Shown in pieces: positions 9,233 through 17,964 of a DNA stretch of 64,000 bases (within the stretch, counting starts at the first letter, position 1; each line of letters begins with the position of its first letter). Under the pieces are notes generated by a model, which made no database searches, was not told the origin of the DNA, and saw nothing but the letters and a program-made list of their open reading frames with translations. The stretch comes from Crateriforma spongiae. Lineage in GTDB: Bacteria > Planctomycetota > Planctomycetia > Pirellulales > Pirellulaceae. The stretch lies in assembly GCF_012290005.1 (NCBI RefSeq), contig NZ_JAAXMS010000005.1, positions 124,001 through 188,000 on the forward strand, in the 5' to 3' direction. Made by a program: the position numbers and the translations under genes.

Positions 9233-10458
9233 CGGATCATTCGTCAGCCAGTAAATCGCGACCCGATAGTCGCGCCGTTAAAAACGGATCGAATGTAGGC
9301 ACGCGTCGAACATCCAAAGGAAAAAAACGTTCGGCCAATGCGGCGCCCCCGCTGGATCCCCAGTGGAATGATACTGCCTGGCGCAGCCGATGCCGAAAAC
9401 GATTGTTGGATTGGTTCGCGGACAACGCACGATCATTGCCCTGGCGGCGCGACCCCAAACCCTATCACGTTTGGGTCAGCGAGATCATGTGCCAGCAGAC
9501 TCAGGTCGCGACGGTCTTGCCATATTTCGAGCGATTCTTGCGTTCGTATCCCACGATCGCGGACTTGGCCGAGGCGGACGAAGCCGAATTGATGCGACAG
9601 TGGGAAGGCCTGGGGTACTATCGCCGGGCGCGTGGTCTGCATGCGGCGGCCAAAAAGATCGTCGCCGAACATGACGGCGTTTTCCCCGAAACGTTTGATG
9701 AAGTCTTGGCGTTGCCAGGTATCGGGCGTTATACGGCCGGGGCGATTTTGTCGATCGCTTGCGGCCAACGACATCCGATTTTGGAGGGCAACACGCAACG
9801 GGTTTTCAGCCGCTGGGTTGCACTGGAAGGATCGCCCAGCGAAACGCCCAATCAAAAGACGCTGTGGCAGATAGCCCAGGCGATGTTGCCGCCATCGGAT
9901 CGTCCGCCGGGCCGTGACAGCGGCGCTTTCAACCAAGCCGCCATGGAATTGGGGGCGTTGGTTTGTAAGCCGAAAGACCCTGATTGCAACGTCTGCCCTG
10001 TGGGTTCGTTGTGCGCGGCGAAGCGGCTGGGCATGCAATCGCAGATTCCCGGCAAGGTGAAAAAGATCCAGTACGAAGACAAGACGGAATTTGCGCTAAT
10101 CTTGTCCGACGGGGCGGGACGCTATCTGATGCGACCGATTCCCAGAGGCGGACGTTGGGCAGGCTTGTGGGATTTTCCCCGACCAGTGGATTCATCCATT
10201 GATAACGGCGAAGCGGCGACCCGTTGGTTGGCCGACCAACTAGGGTGCTCCCTGGCTTTGGGCCCCGAATTGGCGGCGATTCGTCATGCGGTGACGAAGT
10301 ATCGGATCCGTCTATCGGTTCATCGTGTTTGTCCGAATGACGCAACCCTGCCCCAGCCTCCATCGCCTTGGACATGGTTGTCGGTTGGTGAAATGGGCCA
10401 AAAACCGCTGAGCGTGACCGGTCGCAAGATCGCAAAGATGCTGGACGCCGAAGGGTGA
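9229..10458 (+). CDS. mutY: A/G-specific adenine glycosylase
   Basis: 409 aa. It removes adenine mispaired with 8-oxoguanine. The N-terminal 40 residues are a basic extension. The HhH-GPD domain has the catalytic Glu85 in SEIMCQQTQVATV, the helix-hairpin-helix LPGIGRYTAG (162-171), and the iron-sulfur loop C-X6-C-X2-C-X5-C with Cys246, 253, 256 and 262. A C-terminal Nudix-like (MutT-like) domain for 8-oxoG recognition follows. The usually invariant second catalytic residue, Asp in LDGN, is Glu186 here (codon GAG at 9784-9786). The start overlaps the PDZ gene stop (ATGA). Confidence 0.95.
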   Translation: MTDHSSASKSRPDSRAVKNGSNVGTRRTSKGKKRSANAAPPLDPQWNDTAWRSRCRKRLLDWFADNARSLPWRRDPKPYHVWVSEIMCQQTQVATVLPYFERFLRSYPTIADLAEADEAELMRQWEGLGYYRRARGLHAAAKKIVAEHDGVFPETFDEVLALPGIGRYTAGAILSIACGQRHPILEGNTQRVFSRWVALEGSPSETPNQKTLWQIAQAMLPPSDRPPGRDSGAFNQAAMELGALVCKPKDPDCNVCPVGSLCAAKRLGMQSQIPGKVKKIQYEDKTEFALILSDGAGRYLMRPIPRGGRWAGLWDFPRPVDSSIDNGEAATRWLADQLGCSLALGPELAAIRHAVTKYRIRLSVHRVCPNDATLPQPPSPWTWLSVGEMGQKPLSVTGRKIAKMLDAEG

Positions 10459-10587
10459 CCCGGCGTCGGGCATGTTGGTTTTTGCAGTGTCTTTGCGGAT
10501 CAGTAGAATAGAGGCCGGTTTCAGGGGCTCTCCAATCAAGATCACATTTCCCCGCCTATCTCCTGGTTCGACAAAAAGACGACCCAC

Positions 10588-11844
10588 ATGATTCGTTCTA
10601 GTTCTTGGTCCGATGTTTTTCGGCTATCCCATCATTTCAAGTTGGCCTGCGCTCTGGTCGCGTGCGGTTCGGTTGCGTCGACCGCTGCTGCGGAAAGCGT
10701 GACGCTGGGCGATCCCGAACTGACCGCCGGCATCCCCGGTGAAGGTTCTGTCAGCGTTGGCGAAATCAAACAGTGGCTTAGCAATCCGTCGGTGCACGAG
10801 GAATTGCAGGTCACGTTGCCCAAGGGATTGGACAAAGCCAAGGCGAACATCCACATCCCCGAAGACAACCCGATGACGCGGGCGAAAATCGAATTGGGAC
10901 GCCAGCTTTATTTCGACCCGCGTTTGTCATCGGATTCAACGATCTCTTGTGCGTCATGTCACGCGCCGGATCAGGGCTACGGGGCCAACACACAGTTCGG
11001 CATTGGCGTGGATGACCAGGAAGGGAATCGGAATTCGCCGGTTTCTTACAACCGGATCGTTAGCACGCTGCAGTTTTGGGACGGACGCGCCGGGTCGCTG
11101 GAAGACCAAGCGGTCGGACCGATTGCCAATCCGATCGAAATGGGCAACACCCACGACTTTTGTGTCCAGACGCTTTCGGAGATCGAAGGCTATCGTGTCC
11201 AGTTTGAAAAGATCTTTGATGATGGTTTGACGATCGACAACGTTGGGAAAGCGATTGCGACGTTCGAGCGAGCGATCGTGACGGCGCCGGCACCCTACGA
11301 CTACGCCCAAGCGGTCAAGTCGTTCGAAAAGGCATACGCGGACGACCTGGAATACTTGGACGAAGAACCTGAGTTGGAAGCGGAATACAATGCTTTGAAA
11401 AAAGCCGCCGCGGAACATCCGATGAGCGAATCAGCGTGGCGAGGAATGGAGCTGACGTTCGGCAAAGCCAACTGTACCGCGTGCCACGCCGGTGCGAACT
11501 TTAGTGATGAACAGTTCCACAACCTTGGCGTTGGGATGGATGCAGACGAACCCGATTTGGGACGATACGAGGTCACCAAAGAGGAGAAGGATCGTGGCGC
11601 ATTCAAAACGCCGACCATGCGGAACGTCGCGCTTTCACCACCCTACATGCACGATGGAAGCCAAGCGACCTTGGAAGAAGTCGTTGAGTGGTACAACAAG
11701 GGCGGGCACCCCAATCCTTGGCTGAGCGACAAGATGAAACCATTGAACCTGACCGAGCAGGAGAAGGCCGACTTGGTCGCGTTCATGAAAGAGGGACTGA
11801 CGTCGGAATTTCCTGATGTGCATCATGCACGTTTGCCCGAGTAA
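10588..11844 (+). CDS. Di-heme cytochrome c peroxidase (MauG/CcpA family)
   Basis: 418 aa with an N-terminal signal peptide (cleavage after about residue 35). Two c-type heme sites are visible: CASCH at residues 121-125 and CTACH at 296-300, the spacing expected for bacterial di-heme peroxidases. The motif FKTPTMRNV and the PYMHDGS segment near the C-terminus are typical of the family. It would reduce hydrogen peroxide in the periplasm with electrons from small c-type cytochromes. It stands alone after mutY with a 129-base gap and presumably has its own promoter. Confidence 0.93.
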   Translation: MIRSSSWSDVFRLSHHFKLACALVACGSVASTAAAESVTLGDPELTAGIPGEGSVSVGEIKQWLSNPSVHEELQVTLPKGLDKAKANIHIPEDNPMTRAKIELGRQLYFDPRLSSDSTISCASCHAPDQGYGANTQFGIGVDDQEGNRNSPVSYNRIVSTLQFWDGRAGSLEDQAVGPIANPIEMGNTHDFCVQTLSEIEGYRVQFEKIFDDGLTIDNVGKAIATFERAIVTAPAPYDYAQAVKSFEKAYADDLEYLDEEPELEAEYNALKKAAAEHPMSESAWRGMELTFGKANCTACHAGANFSDEQFHNLGVGMDADEPDLGRYEVTKEEKDRGAFKTPTMRNVALSPPYMHDGSQATLEEVVEWYNKGGHPNPWLSDKMKPLNLTEQEKADLVAFMKEGLTSEFPDVHHARLPE

Positions 11845-11883
11845 ACGCGAAGCGATGATGCGGCGATTGGGCCGCGGGAATGT

Positions 11884-12567
11884 CTAGGCTGTTGGTATCT
11901 CCAGATCGTCCAACAGCTTTTTCGGCACACCGATACCGATGACTTCGACGACGCCGGTCCAACGATCGGCGTCGTTTTCGTTCATCCCTGCTTTGACGGC
12001 AACGAATGTCAGTGTTCTGTCCGCGACGAAAGCAATTGCATCATCGGACGTTTCTGCTTGGACGGCGGGCCAACCGGTGGGAACATCCATCGCGATGCGA
12101 ACGGCGCCGGCGGCATTGGCCAGTGAGACGATTTCCCGAAACGGTGATCGCAGCGGTCCGCTGACCCCGGTCCCCAACAAGCAATCGACGATCACGTCGG
12201 CCGCATCCATGGCGGCTTCGATGTCTGGATCGTGCACGGACTTGACGAATGTGATCGGCATTTCCGATCGTGCGGCGATCCGCGCGTTGACGGCGGCATC
12301 CCCCGATAACTCATCCGGTGTCGCAGTGGCCAGCAAATGGACATCGCACCCGAGCAATTGCAGGTGCCTGGCAATCACATAGCCGTCACCGCCGTTATTG
12401 CCTTTGCCACACAGAACCAGCACGCTGGCACCGGGGTGCAACTGTGCAATACGCCGGGCGGCCGCTGATCCCGCGTTTTCCATCAGCACAAGTCCATTCA
12501 TCGCGTAATGTTCCATGGCGACTTGGTCCACGCGACGCGATTGTTCGAAGGTGATCGTTTGTGGCAT
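11884..12567 (-). CDS. nnrE: NAD(P)H-hydrate epimerase
   Basis: 227 aa from the ATG at 12567, chosen because the family begins directly with MPQTITFEQSRRVD; the open frame continues 26 codons upstream into the neighbouring gene. The YjeF N-terminal fold is clear: MENAGSAAAR, the phosphate loop GKGNNGGDGYVIARHL, and DVPTG. It epimerises damaged R-NAD(P)HX to the S form for the ADP/ATP-dependent dehydratase. That dehydratase domain, often fused, is absent, so it must be encoded elsewhere. It lies downstream of the DUF218 gene on the same strand. Confidence 0.93.
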   Translation of the reverse strand: MPQTITFEQSRRVDQVAMEHYAMNGLVLMENAGSAAARRIAQLHPGASVLVLCGKGNNGGDGYVIARHLQLLGCDVHLLATATPDELSGDAAVNARIAARSEMPITFVKSVHDPDIEAAMDAADVIVDCLLGTGVSGPLRSPFREIVSLANAAGAVRIAMDVPTGWPAVQAETSDDAIAFVADRTLTFVAVKAGMNENDADRWTGVVEVIGIGVPKKLLDDLEIPTA

Positions 12568-12617
12568 GACAGACTTGTCCTGGGCAAAAAGGTCCGGCGG
12601 AGCATCCAAGGTCGATT

Positions 12618-13508
12618 TTAACGCCCCGCAAAATAGGCCAGCCACTCACGCAATGCAGTCGTCGAATCCTTTAGGTTTTGAACCGTTGGGACCCAGTCAT
12701 AAATTTCATAGTTGTCCAGTTCGCCCTGGCGATAGGCGACCGGCAACGGAGTGAACTTGAATCCCTGGGCCCGAGCTAAACGCATCGCACGGTTCAAATG
12801 AAACGCGCTAGTGATCAGTCCGATTCGTCCGTCGCCGGCTTGCGGAAAGGTCTCGGGCGGTTGGTCAAAGAACGCTTTCAAGTTTTGCATTTCTTCGACC
12901 GTATTCATTCCCGGAGATTCAAAGATCTTGTCGGCCGGAACGCCGGCGGATTCCAGCAAGATTCTACCGGTGGTCGATGGGGCTTCGGTCGTCACCGAGC
13001 TGCCGGTACAGATGATAGATTCGGTGCGACCTTGATGCCAAAACTGGGCCGCGGTGAAGATTCGTTCGCCGTCGGGGCCAAGTTCGAATCGGCCGTCGGG
13101 GCCGGTGGAGACGCTGCCGCCAAGAACGATGATGGTGCGAAAGGGTGGTGCGGCGGTCGATTCCAATTGCCCGTCGGCGGCATCTTCGATCGGCCATTCG
13201 ACACTACGCATCAAACGGTCGCTGATTCGGCTGTTGCCCAGCAATCCGACCAGGGCGAAGAACAAACCAAACAACAGCATGCCACCAAAGCGTCCACGGC
13301 GGATTGACCATAGCGTCAGGAATCCGCCGATCGTCCAAGCCAATCCGACCGGCATGATCATTGAAGTGAATGTTCGCAGAGCCGCGGAGTATCCGTCGGC
13401 CCAAAACGCCAGCGCGATCAGGCATCCGGCGATGACGCCCAGCGTCAGTGCCGACGAAATAATGGGGCCGATCAAGCCGGGTGATGTTGATTCAGATTTC
13501 TTAAACAT
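12618..13508 (-). CDS. DUF218 (YdcF/ElyC/SanA-type) membrane protein
   Basis: 296 aa. The first 90 residues contain about three hydrophobic helices. The DUF218 domain follows, with IIVLGGSV (about 128-135), IICTGS, and the conserved acidic/Asn stretch STTGRILLESAGVPADKIFESPGMNTVEEM. ITSAFHLNRAM marks the second half. Relatives act at the envelope (ElyC in lipid-carrier or peptidoglycan homeostasis, SanA in envelope permeability), but the reaction is not known. Its 3' end is 50 bases from the nnrE start. Confidence 0.85.
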   Translation of the reverse strand: MFKKSESTSPGLIGPIISSALTLGVIAGCLIALAFWADGYSAALRTFTSMIMPVGLAWTIGGFLTLWSIRRGRFGGMLLFGLFFALVGLLGNSRISDRLMRSVEWPIEDAADGQLESTAAPPFRTIIVLGGSVSTGPDGRFELGPDGERIFTAAQFWHQGRTESIICTGSSVTTEAPSTTGRILLESAGVPADKIFESPGMNTVEEMQNLKAFFDQPPETFPQAGDGRIGLITSAFHLNRAMRLARAQGFKFTPLPVAYRQGELDNYEIYDWVPTVQNLKDSTTALREWLAYFAGR

Positions 13509-13736
13509 TGGTTGGGTTCAATTTGCATCCTGCGATTGCCAGACCTGGGCGGTCACATTCAGGGATCGACGCGTAGCCCCTATGGAAAACGTTGCACCGA
13601 CGACGCACAATTGGGCACCGAAGTTGCACAGGATCGTGTGCCGGATTGTTGGCAGCACCGTCGGACAAGTCGGCGTCGATGGGGCGTCGGCGTGCAGTTT
13701 ATAGCCGAGTGCACAGCACAGTTGGGAGACAAGTCA

Positions 13737-14591
13737 ATGCGGTGGCGTGGTCGTCGTCAAAGTACAAATGTGGAAGACCGACGCTCGATGTCTGGACCGG
13801 CTGTGATGGGCGGCGGCATCGGTGTGGTTCTGATTGCCGTGGTGATCGCTCTGTTGGGCGGCAACCCGCAACAGTTTCTTCAGCAGGCCAACCAAGGCGC
13901 ACCGCAAGGCGGCGGTGGTGAAGTTCAGCTGTCCGAGGCCGAGGTGGAAGCCGGCGAATTCGTCAAAACGATTTTTGCAGACACCGAAGAAGTTTGGGGC
14001 GATCTGTTCCGACGAGCCGGATACGAGTATCGACAGCCGACGCTGGTGTTGTTCAAGGACCGCGTGCAATCAGGCTGCGGGATGGCCAGCAGCGGAACCG
14101 GCCCGTTTTATTGCCCGGCCGACGAAAAGGTTTATCTGGACACATCCTTCTTTGACCAACTGTCGCGTCAATTGGGGGCTCCCGGTGATTTTGCCCAAGC
14201 TTATGTCGTCGCACATGAAGTGGGGCATCATGTGCAGAAACTTCTTGGCTACACCGACCTGGTCGACAAGAAACGGCAAACGTTGCCGGAGGTCCAGTAC
14301 AACCGCTATTCGGTCGCTTTGGAATTACAGGCGGACTTCTTTGCCGGCGTCATGCTGCATCATGCCGACAAGAAGTGGAACACGATCGAACGCGGGGACG
14401 TGGAAGAAGGATTGAACGCCGCTCGCCGCATCGGTGACGATGCCCTGCAAATGGCCAGTCGCGGTTACGTTCAACCCGAATCTTTCAACCACGGCACCAG
14501 CGAACAGCGCATGAAATGGCTGTACCTGGGTTTGGAAACGGGCGACCTGTCCCAAGGCGATACGTTCACGGCGTTGGGGCTTGGGCGATAG
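13737..14591 (+). CDS. Neutral zinc metallopeptidase (YpfJ family)
   Basis: 284 aa from the ATG at 13737, preceded by GGGAGAC at a good ribosome-binding distance; the frame is open further upstream but without family similarity. The start MRWRGRRQSxNVEDRR is the hallmark of this family. It is followed by a single membrane helix (about 24-42) and the zinc site HEVGHH near residue 160, and the end SFNHGTSEQRMKWLYLGLETGDLSQGDTF is also diagnostic. It is predicted to be anchored in the membrane; natural substrates are unknown. It converges with the sigma-54 regulator gene, five bases away. Confidence 0.92.
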   Translation: MRWRGRRQSTNVEDRRSMSGPAVMGGGIGVVLIAVVIALLGGNPQQFLQQANQGAPQGGGGEVQLSEAEVEAGEFVKTIFADTEEVWGDLFRRAGYEYRQPTLVLFKDRVQSGCGMASSGTGPFYCPADEKVYLDTSFFDQLSRQLGAPGDFAQAYVVAHEVGHHVQKLLGYTDLVDKKRQTLPEVQYNRYSVALELQADFFAGVMLHHADKKWNTIERGDVEEGLNAARRIGDDALQMASRGYVQPESFNHGTSEQRMKWLYLGLETGDLSQGDTFTALGLGR

Positions 14592-14596
14592 CCCGA

Positions 14597-16006
14597 TCAC
14601 CCGGCGGCACGTCGTTCTTCGGCGGCGTTCAGCTTGTTGTAAAGCGTTTTCAGGCTGACACCCAATTCTTCGGCGGCGATTTTCTTGTCACCGCCGTGCC
14701 GCTGCAATGACCGCTGGATCGCGAGCATTTCCATTTCTTTTAGCGTCATCGGATCGGCTTCGCGGATTTCTTTCCGCAGTTGGCGTTCGCCAAACCGACT
14801 GGGCAAGTGCTCCGGTGTAATCGGCAGTTCGTCGCAAAGAATCGCCGCGTGCTCGATCACGTTCGCCAGTTCACGGACGTTGCCCGGCCAAGTGTGTGCG
14901 ACCAACGCCGCCAGGGTTTCCGGAGCGAATAGTTTGCCGGAGACTCCATCGCTGCGGTGGCGACGCAACAGGTGTTCGGCCAAAACCGCGATGTCCTCGG
15001 TCCTTTGACGCAGCGGCGGAACGGTCAGTTCGAAGGTGTTGATGCGGAACATCAAGTCTTCGCGAAAAGTGCCTTCTTCCACCATCTGTTCCAGATTTCG
15101 GTGCGTCGCACAGATAATCCTGGCGTCGACTTGGACGGTTTGATTGTCGCCCAGACGCCGGATGTCGCCCGTTTCCAGGACCCGCAGCAACTTGGCTTGG
15201 ACGGCCAACGGAAGTTCGCCAATTTCATCCAGGAAGACGGTGCCTCCGTGGGCGACTTCCAGCAATCCGGTTCGCGCGGCGTCGGCACCGGTGAAGGCAC
15301 CGCGACAGTGACCGAACAGTTCGCTTTCGATCAAGTTTTCGGGTAGGGCGCCACAATTGATTGCGACCAACGGTTTGTCCGCACGCAGGCTGTTGGCGTG
15401 AACCGCACGGGCGACCAGTTCTTTGCCGCAACCGGTTTCACCACGGATCAGAACGGTGCTTTCGGTGGGGCCGACCTTTTCGATCAGCTTTTGAACCGAC
15501 TGCATTGCGTTGCCCGATCCGACCAGTTGCGAATCGCCTTCGGCGCGGTGCAAACGATGTTGCAGCGCGGCCAATTGCCGTTTGATGTCACGGTGGGCGG
15601 CGACCCGCTCCAGCATTCGCGCGATATCGGCCAGCGGGCATGGTTTGGTCAGGTAGTCAAACGCGTGGCTGCGCAGGGCGGCGATGGCGGTTTCCTGGCT
15701 GGGTTTGCCCGTCATCACGACCGCGTCGATTTCGGGGCGCAACTCACGAGCCCGTTCGATGACTTCGATCCCCGTCATGCCCGGCATGTCGATGTCAACG
15801 ATTAGACAATCGAAAGATTCTTTTTCCAGCGCCGCGACGGCCGTCAATCCATCGGGACAAACGGTGACGTTGTAACCGCGGCGGGTCAAAGCATCCCGCA
15901 TCAAGGTTTGCAAATGAGTTTCATCGTCGGCGAACAAGATTCGCATCGATGAAGTCGCGCTGGATGTTTTGCTGGCGGAACGGGGTTTGGTTTTTTCGCT
16001 GGGCAT
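14597..16006 (-). CDS. NtrC-family sigma-54-dependent response regulator
   Basis: 469 aa. Receiver domain with phosphoacceptor Asp71 (VDIDMPGM) and Lys in YLTKP near 121. The AAA+ domain has Walker A GETGCGKE (189-196), the sigma-54 contact motif GAFTGA (236-241) and Walker B GTVFLDEI. A Fis-type helix-turn-helix closes the protein (GDKKIAAEELGVSLKTLYNK). The N-terminal 20 residues before MRILFADD are Ser/Lys-rich and the start could be internal. It follows the histidine kinase gene by 78 bases and is surely its partner. It would activate sigma-54 promoters; none was located. Confidence 0.94.
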   Translation of the reverse strand: MPSEKTKPRSASKTSSATSSMRILFADDETHLQTLMRDALTRRGYNVTVCPDGLTAVAALEKESFDCLIVDIDMPGMTGIEVIERARELRPEIDAVVMTGKPSQETAIAALRSHAFDYLTKPCPLADIARMLERVAAHRDIKRQLAALQHRLHRAEGDSQLVGSGNAMQSVQKLIEKVGPTESTVLIRGETGCGKELVARAVHANSLRADKPLVAINCGALPENLIESELFGHCRGAFTGADAARTGLLEVAHGGTVFLDEIGELPLAVQAKLLRVLETGDIRRLGDNQTVQVDARIICATHRNLEQMVEEGTFREDLMFRINTFELTVPPLRQRTEDIAVLAEHLLRRHRSDGVSGKLFAPETLAALVAHTWPGNVRELANVIEHAAILCDELPITPEHLPSRFGERQLRKEIREADPMTLKEMEMLAIQRSLQRHGGDKKIAAEELGVSLKTLYNKLNAAEERRAAG

Positions 16007-16084
16007 CAGTGTTGCTTCGTTTATTCCGGCGTGGCCGACTGGTCGGTGGCGGCGGATGTTATGGTGTTGAATCCGGCAGCGTGG

Positions 16085-17755
16085 TCAGGCCGCCATGTTG
16101 ACCGCCGGTGACAGCACCGTCGGTTCGGTCTCGTTTTCATTTTCGGTGGTCAGCGGCAGCGTGACTTCCAAGCGTGACCCTTGGCCTTCACCTTCACTGT
16201 GTGGCGTCAGCGATCCACCGTGCTGGGAAACGATTCGATAGGTGATGCTTAACCCCAACCCGGTGCCTTTCCCGTTTTGTCGCCGGGTAAAGAAGGGTTC
16301 GAACAGGTGCGTCATCACTTCGTCGCTCATCCCACACCCGTTGTCTTCGACGACAATTTTGGCATTCTGGTTTTCGGTGAACACCGAAACATCCACCGCA
16401 CCATCGCTGTCAACTGATTCCAACGCGTTGGTGATCAAGTTCAAAACGACTTGGCGAATTTGATGCGAATTGACTTCGGCGATTGTCGGACCGGAATGGT
16501 GGGTGCGAATCGTCTTGTAGTGGTACTGACCGACTTTGCTGACCAATTCCACAACGTCGTCGACCAGTTTGGATAGGTCGGTTGATTCGCGTCGGACTTC
16601 GCTCATCCGGCTGAAATCCAACAGACGATCGGTGATGCCTTTACAGCGAAACGCTTCGCTTTGGATTTGTTTCAGCGTGCTACGCAACGAGTCGGCGGTT
16701 TCGCCGTGGATCGTCGGTTCGTCACTGTGGTCCAGGTCGGCCACTTGGGCTTCCAAGGACTCGGCGCCCCAAGCGATCGTCGTCAGCGGATTGTTGATTT
16801 CATGGGCGACGCCGGCGGCCAGGAATCCGACGCTGGCCAGTTGTTCGTTGCGAATCACTTCACGCGTACGATCGCGGACTTCGGTTTCCAGGTTTTGGCG
16901 AAGCTGTTCGCTGTGGTTATAGACCATGGAGAACTTGCTGCTCATCGCGTTCATCGCCGATGCCAGTTCGTCCAATTCGTCGTTGGTCCCCAAGCTGATT
17001 CGGTGACCAAAGGCGGCATGATTTGCCACCATGCGTGAACCTTCCAGCAGCGTGCGGAAGGGCTGAACGATGTAGGTCCAAAACAACCAAATCATCACCA
17101 ACACCGTGGCGATGGCACCCAGCAACAAAAACCACGCGATCGCGATCCACGTGCGATAGCTGGATCGAACCTGGGACGTGAATCCGACCATCGATTCGCT
17201 CATCTCCACCGCATTGGTTTCGGTGGCGACGATCAGGTTGTCGTAGTGTTTGTCCAGCGTCTTGCGGTACTGGCGTGGATCGGTGGCGTGTTGATTGGTC
17301 AGCCGGATCGAATCCACGCATGTGACGATTTCGTCGACGTTATGGCTGGAATCGTAAATCAGCGACGAACGCAAATTGGGATCGCGCGAATCAAGCAGCA
17401 CGCTGTACGATTCCAACGACCGTTCCAGCTGTTCCCAGGCGGCGTCGTATTCCTTGATGTAAACGTCACGCCAGTTTCCGGCAAACAGATTGCCTTCGTC
17501 GAAACTGATCGGCTCGATCATGCCGAATTCGGCTTCCGGCTGCATCAGCCGGTCGTTCTTTTCGTCCAGCGTCACCGCCAGGCGATGCAGATCGTTGGCC
17601 AGCCGCAGTTCCTTGCTGGTTTCCGCGACCACCCGTGCCAAACGGTCGTAGCGGTTCAGTCCGGAGATCCCGCTGTAAGCCAGGCAGCAAATGACACCCG
17701 TCAGCGTGACCAGTCCGGCCAATAGTTTTGTGCGAATCGATCGTCGTCGTAGCAC
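16085..17755 (-). CDS. Membrane sensor histidine kinase
   Basis: 556 aa. First membrane helix near residues 10-30, an extracytoplasmic helical sensor region, second helix near 200-228, HAMP region, then a HisKA domain with the phospho-acceptor in AAGVAHEINNPLTT. The ATPase domain has NLITNALESVD (N box), DNGCGM (G1), and GKGTGLGLSI (G2). The layout is typical of NtrB-like or ZraS-like kinases paired with sigma-54 regulators, and the regulator lies directly downstream. The sensed signal cannot be read from the sequence. Confidence 0.94.
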   Translation of the reverse strand: MLRRRSIRTKLLAGLVTLTGVICCLAYSGISGLNRYDRLARVVAETSKELRLANDLHRLAVTLDEKNDRLMQPEAEFGMIEPISFDEGNLFAGNWRDVYIKEYDAAWEQLERSLESYSVLLDSRDPNLRSSLIYDSSHNVDEIVTCVDSIRLTNQHATDPRQYRKTLDKHYDNLIVATETNAVEMSESMVGFTSQVRSSYRTWIAIAWFLLLGAIATVLVMIWLFWTYIVQPFRTLLEGSRMVANHAAFGHRISLGTNDELDELASAMNAMSSKFSMVYNHSEQLRQNLETEVRDRTREVIRNEQLASVGFLAAGVAHEINNPLTTIAWGAESLEAQVADLDHSDEPTIHGETADSLRSTLKQIQSEAFRCKGITDRLLDFSRMSEVRRESTDLSKLVDDVVELVSKVGQYHYKTIRTHHSGPTIAEVNSHQIRQVVLNLITNALESVDSDGAVDVSVFTENQNAKIVVEDNGCGMSDEVMTHLFEPFFTRRQNGKGTGLGLSITYRIVSQHGGSLTPHSEGEGQGSRLEVTLPLTTENENETEPTVLSPAVNMAA

Positions 17756-17964
17756 GCGCCGGCCCTCCCTGCCCAGAAGCGTGAAACATCCTGAGTCACC
17801 AGGGTCGAGATTATCGCCGGGCCCGAAACGTCACAAGATCGATCTGGATCGCAGCACCTGCGACACGTCGGATTGCCCCAGATTCTGGCGGACGCCGAAA
17901 TCAAGGAATCCCTGACGGCGTTGCCAACGCTGGGGGGAATCGCCTGTTTCGCGTTGCAGTGAGA

